Notes under the pieces: generated by a model
Told to the model about the DNA's origin: nothing
What the model saw: only the letters and a program-made list of their open reading frames with translations
Databases searched by the model: none
Translations under genes and position numbers: made by a program
Source: Streptomyces sp. NBC_01381
GTDB taxonomy: Bacteria > Actinomycetota > Actinomycetes > Streptomycetales > Streptomycetaceae
Direction: 5' to 3'
DNA length: 64,000 nucleotides
NCBI RefSeq assembly: GCF_026340305.1
Contig: NZ_JAPEPI010000002.1
Location: 1,612,001 to 1,676,000, forward strand
Shown here: positions 61,060-64,000 of the stretch, piece by piece
Layout: the number at the start of each line of letters is the position of its first letter
How positions within the stretch are numbered: the stretch's first letter is position 1

Positions 61060-61773
61060 TCACGCCCCCTTGAGGAGCAGCGAGCGGTGCGTGGTGAACT
61101 CCGCATTCGCGCGGTCGTAGTCGTCCGGGCGGCCGATGTCGAGCCAGTAGCCGTCGAAATCGTAGGCGTGCGGCGGGGTTTCGGACTTCAGCAGGTCGAG
61201 GACCAGTTCGTCGAAGCCGAGCGGAAGGCCGGGTGTGTAGGGGGCGAGGGTGTCGCGCGAGACCCCGTACACCCCCATGGAGACGCGGTAGTCGATGCTC
61301 GGCTTCTCCGTGAAGGCGACCACGCGCTGCGAGTCGGTGGTGAGCACGCCGAAGTCGATGTTCACCTCGCGTGCGTACGTCGCGATGGTGAGCGGCGCGG
61401 CGGACGCGCGGTGGCTGGTGAGCACGTCCGCGTAGTCGAGGTCGGTCAGGATGTCGCCGTTCATCACGAGGAAGTGCTCGGGAAGCCGGTCCATCATCGT
61501 CAGGAGCGGGCCCATGGTGCCGAGCGGGCTGTCCTCCGTGGAGTAGCCGACGCGCAGGCCCCAGCGGGCGCCGTTGCCGACGTAGGCGCGGATGATGTGG
61601 CCGAGGTGCCCGATGGCGATGGTGCAGCTGGTGAAGCCGGCGGTGGCCAGCTGGCGCAGCACGATCTCCAGGATCGCGTGCTGGTCGCCGATCGGGACGA
61701 GCGGCTTGGGCAGGGCGGTGGTGTACGGCCGGAGCCGGACGCCCTTGCCGCCGGCGAGTATGACTGCGTGCAT
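61060..61773 (-). CDS. Sugar-phosphate nucleotidyltransferase
   Basis: 237 residues from ATG 61773, with AAGGGAG 7-8 bp upstream. The NTP-binding signature is AVILAGGKGVRLRPYTTALPKPLVPIGD, followed by FLVMNGDILTDLDY (metal-binding Asp), VVAFTEKPSIDYRVSMGVYGVSRD and DGYWLDIGRPDDYDRANAEF. It activates a sugar-1-phosphate to an NDP-sugar. It is short, ending after the core fold without the hexapeptide-repeat domain of GlmU-type enzymes. The next gene upstream in the operon is the LegB-like dehydratase. Confidence 0.92.
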   Translation of the reverse strand: MHAVILAGGKGVRLRPYTTALPKPLVPIGDQHAILEIVLRQLATAGFTSCTIAIGHLGHIIRAYVGNGARWGLRVGYSTEDSPLGTMGPLLTMMDRLPEHFLVMNGDILTDLDYADVLTSHRASAAPLTIATYAREVNIDFGVLTTDSQRVVAFTEKPSIDYRVSMGVYGVSRDTLAPYTPGLPLGFDELVLDLLKSETPPHAYDFDGYWLDIGRPDDYDRANAEFTTHRSLLLKGA

Positions 61774-61825
61774 GGTGGAACTCCCTTGCGCGGTGGGCGA
61801 GTTGAGTTGCGGTGCCGGGCGGGCG

Positions 61826-62827
61826 TCAGATGTTGTAGATGTCCGTCTTGTAGCGGGCCAGGTTGGCCGGGTCGCGGAAGAACTCGACGGTGCGGCGCAG
61901 GCCCTGTTCCAGGTCGTGGGCGGGGGCCCAGCCGGTGGCCGCGCGCAGCCGGGTCGCGTCGGCGACCAGGCGCATCACCTCGGAGGCCGCCGGGCGGATG
62001 CGCCGCTCGTCCTCGCGCACGTCCAGATCGGCGTCCATCACCTTGCCGATGAGCCGCACCAGGTCGCCCACCGAGATCTCGCCGCCGGTACCGGCGTTGA
62101 AGGTGCGGCCCACGACGGCGTCGGCGGGCGCGGTGCCCGCCGCGATGAAGGCCTGCGCGGTGTCCGCCACGAAGGTGAAGTCGCGGGTCGGCCGCAGATC
62201 GCCGAGGGTGATCTCCCGTGATCCTGCGGCCACTTGGCCGATCACGGTCGGGATGACGGCCCGCATCGACTGGCGCGGCCCGAAGGTGTTGAAGGGGCGC
62301 AGGGTGACCACGGGCGTCTCGAAACTCGCGTGGTAGCTGTCGGCGAGCCGGTCGCCGCCCGCCTTCGAAGCGGCGTACGGGGACTGGGTGTTGATGGGGT
62401 GGTCCTCGGTGATCGGCACGGTCTGTGCGGTGCCGTAGGTCTCGCTGGTGGAGGTGTGCACCAGGCGGGGTGTCTCCAAGTGGCGTACGGCCTCGAGGAC
62501 GTTGAGGGTGCCCGTGACGTTGGTGTCCACGTAGCTGTGGGGCGCCTGGTAGGAGTACGGGATCGCGATGAGGGCGGCCAGGTGGTAGACGGTCTCCGCG
62601 CCGGCGACCAGGCCGCGGACCGAGCCCGGGTCGCGTACGTCGCCCAGGACGATCTCGACCTCGGAGAGCACGTCGGGGGCGAGGGTCTCCAGCCAGCCGT
62701 AGGACGAGAAGGAGTTGTACTGCGCCATCGCGCGGACCCGGTGGCCCGATGCGACCAGGGCTTCGGTGAGGTGCGAGCCGATGAAGCCTTCGGCTCCGGT
62801 GACGGCGACGAGTGGTGCGGAGGGCAT
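61826..62827 (-). CDS. NAD-dependent 4,6-dehydratase, LegB-like (extended SDR)
   Basis: 333 residues from ATG 62827, with AGGAG 6-7 bp upstream; an in-frame start at 63271 lies within the neighbouring gene. Motifs: VAVTGAEGFIGSHLTEALV, RVRAMAQYNSFSSYGWLETL (the latter characteristic of LegB-type UDP-GlcNAc 4,6-dehydratases), YHLAALIAIPYSYQAPHSYVDTNVTGTLNVLEA, STSETYGTAQ, and YAASKAGGDRLADSY with the catalytic Tyr-Lys. It would make a 4-keto-6-deoxy NDP-sugar, so a deoxy-amino sugar may be part of the product. It is followed by the nucleotidyltransferase gene after 52 bp. Confidence 0.87.
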   Translation of the reverse strand: MPSAPLVAVTGAEGFIGSHLTEALVASGHRVRAMAQYNSFSSYGWLETLAPDVLSEVEIVLGDVRDPGSVRGLVAGAETVYHLAALIAIPYSYQAPHSYVDTNVTGTLNVLEAVRHLETPRLVHTSTSETYGTAQTVPITEDHPINTQSPYAASKAGGDRLADSYHASFETPVVTLRPFNTFGPRQSMRAVIPTVIGQVAAGSREITLGDLRPTRDFTFVADTAQAFIAAGTAPADAVVGRTFNAGTGGEISVGDLVRLIGKVMDADLDVREDERRIRPAASEVMRLVADATRLRAATGWAPAHDLEQGLRRTVEFFRDPANLARYKTDIYNI

Positions 62828-62939
62828 GGGTGCTCCTGAAGGCGGTTCGGTGACTTGCAGGTGACGGAGGGTGATGGAGGTGGTGTGCGGCGGGCGGGGG
62901 CCCGGCCCGATGAAGGGGGCGCCGAGGGCGCGGGTCGGC

Positions 62940-64000
62940 TCAGGCGTGTGCCGTGGGCCGGCCCAAGTGGTGGACGGCGACGGCAAGGAGAGCCAGAGCC
63001 GCGGCCGTACAGCCGATGAGTTGTGCGGCGGACGCGGAGAGCGCGCCGGTGTGCGGGAGCGCCGTGGCGGCGAGTGCCGCGGCCAGGCAGGGCACGGCGG
63101 ACGACCAGGCCGCGCCGAACGCCTGGAGAAGCAGGGCGGTCCACAACACGGCGCCGAGCAGCAGGAGTTGGACCGCGGGCGCGCCGACGACGACGGCGCC
63201 CAGCGCGAGCGGCGCGAGATAGGCCGCGCCGCACACCGCGAGTGCGCGGGTGGCGCGGAGCCGGAAGCCACGGGGTGTGGTCGAGGCGTGCAGGGCGGCT
63301 ACCGCGAGTCCGCGGTAGCGGTAGAGCAGCCACTCGGCGGGGCCCATGCTCAGGGTCAACACGATGACGGCGTACGGTTCCTGACGCCCCGCCACGGCCG
63401 TGAGCACTCCGGCCGCGAGACCGAACAGGCCGTACGGGAGCGAGCGCAGCGGATGCGGCGCGGGGCCCGGCACCGGAGCGGCCCGCAGCGCCGAGCGCAA
63501 CGCGTGCCCGGCGGCGGCCACCGCGAGCAGCACGGTGAGCAGCACGACACCCGTCCGCAGGGCGCCCGGCGGCTGCCACCACGGCAGCGCGGCCGCGGCC
63601 AGCGACACCGGGAGCAGCGCGGCGGCGAGCACCTTCTCGCGGCCGAGCACGAGCAGCACACCGGCCGCCGCCAGGTAACAGGACTGCCCGGCGGCGAACA
63701 GCGCGGCGGGTCCGGGCCCCGCGACCAGCAGCCCGGCGGCGGAAGCGGCGGCGATGCCGAGCGGCGCCCCGAACAGCAGGGTGCGCCCGGCCTCGTGCCG
63801 CCCCGTGGCAAGGCGTGCGTACGCCCGGTGGCTCAGCGCCTGGGACCAGGCCCAGGACACCAGGGCCGCGGCGATCAGCCCGTACAGCCCGGAGGCCGAC
63901 CCCCAGGCGCCCTCCGCCAGCAGATACGCCGTACCCGGAAGCGCGAAGAGCAGTCCGCGCAGGGCGCAGCGCAGATGGTCGGGCCGCCAGGGGTCGGGCG
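62940..64000 (-). CDS. Polytopic membrane protein, possible polysaccharide transporter (partial, 5' end outside window)
   Basis: At least 353 residues, open to the right edge with no start in the window (the frame reads PDPWRPDHLRCALRGLLFALPGTAYLLAEG at the edge). About ten hydrophobic helices are visible (GAPLGIAAASAAGLLVAG, VLAAALLPVSLAAAALPW, VVLLTVLLAVAAAGHAL, VCGAAYLAPLALGAVVVGA, LIGCTAAALALLAVAVHHLG). No domain is recognised with confidence. A PelG- or flippase-like role is suggested only by its position at the head of the nucleotide-sugar and GH114/GH135 operon and by its topology. The gap to the dehydratase gene is 112 bp, with no terminator seen. Confidence 0.7.
   Translation of the reverse strand, partial: PDPWRPDHLRCALRGLLFALPGTAYLLAEGAWGSASGLYGLIAAALVSWAWSQALSHRAYARLATGRHEAGRTLLFGAPLGIAAASAAGLLVAGPGPAALFAAGQSCYLAAAGVLLVLGREKVLAAALLPVSLAAAALPWWQPPGALRTGVVLLTVLLAVAAAGHALRSALRAAPVPGPAPHPLRSLPYGLFGLAAGVLTAVAGRQEPYAVIVLTLSMGPAEWLLYRYRGLAVAALHASTTPRGFRLRATRALAVCGAAYLAPLALGAVVVGAPAVQLLLLGAVLWTALLLQAFGAAWSSAVPCLAAALAATALPHTGALSASAAQLIGCTAAALALLAVAVHHLGRPTAHA

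Overview
The window is about 71% G+C, uses GTG and TTG starts freely, and carries several families typical of Streptomyces: a SARP/AfsR regulator, a Scr1/DUF397 pair, DasR-like boxes, a Rok7B7-type ROK regulator and SAVMC3_10250 and DUF3000 proteins. It is a Streptomyces chromosomal segment. From memory, the gene order acnA ... ngcEFG - rok7B7 - xylFGH - dxs - APC permease ... fadAB - RNase D - response regulator - DUF3000 - hemE matches the S. coelicolor core around SCO5999-SCO6031; this is recalled, not searched. Between these conserved blocks lie accessory islands where most of the unusual structure sits.

Layout. 0-1.5 kb: the start of a Tat-exported amidohydrolase, divergent from a LacI regulator. 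1.6-4.3 kb: aconitase, preceded by a perfect inverted repeat and an iron-box-like site. 4.4-11.5 kb: a three-gene block encoding a NACHT-LRR NTPase, a large protein with a degenerate P-loop, and a membrane-anchored periplasmic-binding-protein-like sensor. 11.5-15.4 kb: a VOC protein, a small secreted protein and a large SARP-NB-ARC regulator. 15.5-19.2 kb: a minus-strand operon of Scr1-type XRE regulator, internally duplicated DUF397 protein, SAVMC3_10250-type protein and HEAT-repeat protein, divergent from an RsbW-like ATPase across a perfect 29-bp palindrome. 19.7-20.8 kb: a DUF3995 membrane protein and a TetR regulator separated by three copies of one operator, two of them inside an exact 53-bp tandem duplication. 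20.9-29.7 kb: an exported-protein island containing a lipoprotein, a trypsin-like protease with WSDGE repeats, an M1 metallopeptidase lipoprotein, a GH92 glycosidase and a broken GH92 tail.

29.7-31.7 kb is non-coding and strongly structured: two inverted arms of about 350 bp enclose three copies of a 71-bp hairpin unit. 31.7-38.4 kb holds two tandem sugar ABC importers without ATPase subunits, each preceded by a DasR-like box, so N-acetylglucosamine or chitooligosaccharide uptake is likely. 38.6-43.3 kb is the ROK regulator and a xylose-type importer. Then come dxs (isoprenoid precursors), an APC permease, a multi-pass glycosyltransferase, a NYN-domain protein and a beta-propeller-like protein. 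50.7-54.1 kb is the fadA-fadB beta-oxidation operon, followed by RNase D, an orphan response regulator, a DUF3000 protein and hemE.

58.7-64 kb is a minus-strand operon with overlapping stop and start codons, running off the right edge. It encodes GH114-like and spherulin-4/GH135-like proteins, an NDP-sugar epimerase, a sugar nucleotidyltransferase, a LegB-like 4,6-dehydratase and a polytopic membrane protein. The combination resembles the fungal galactosaminogalactan cluster and bacterial Pel loci, and I read it as a candidate galactosamine-containing exopolysaccharide system.

Convergent genes are repeatedly separated by long perfect hairpins. No tRNA, rRNA, intact insertion sequence or CRISPR array was seen.
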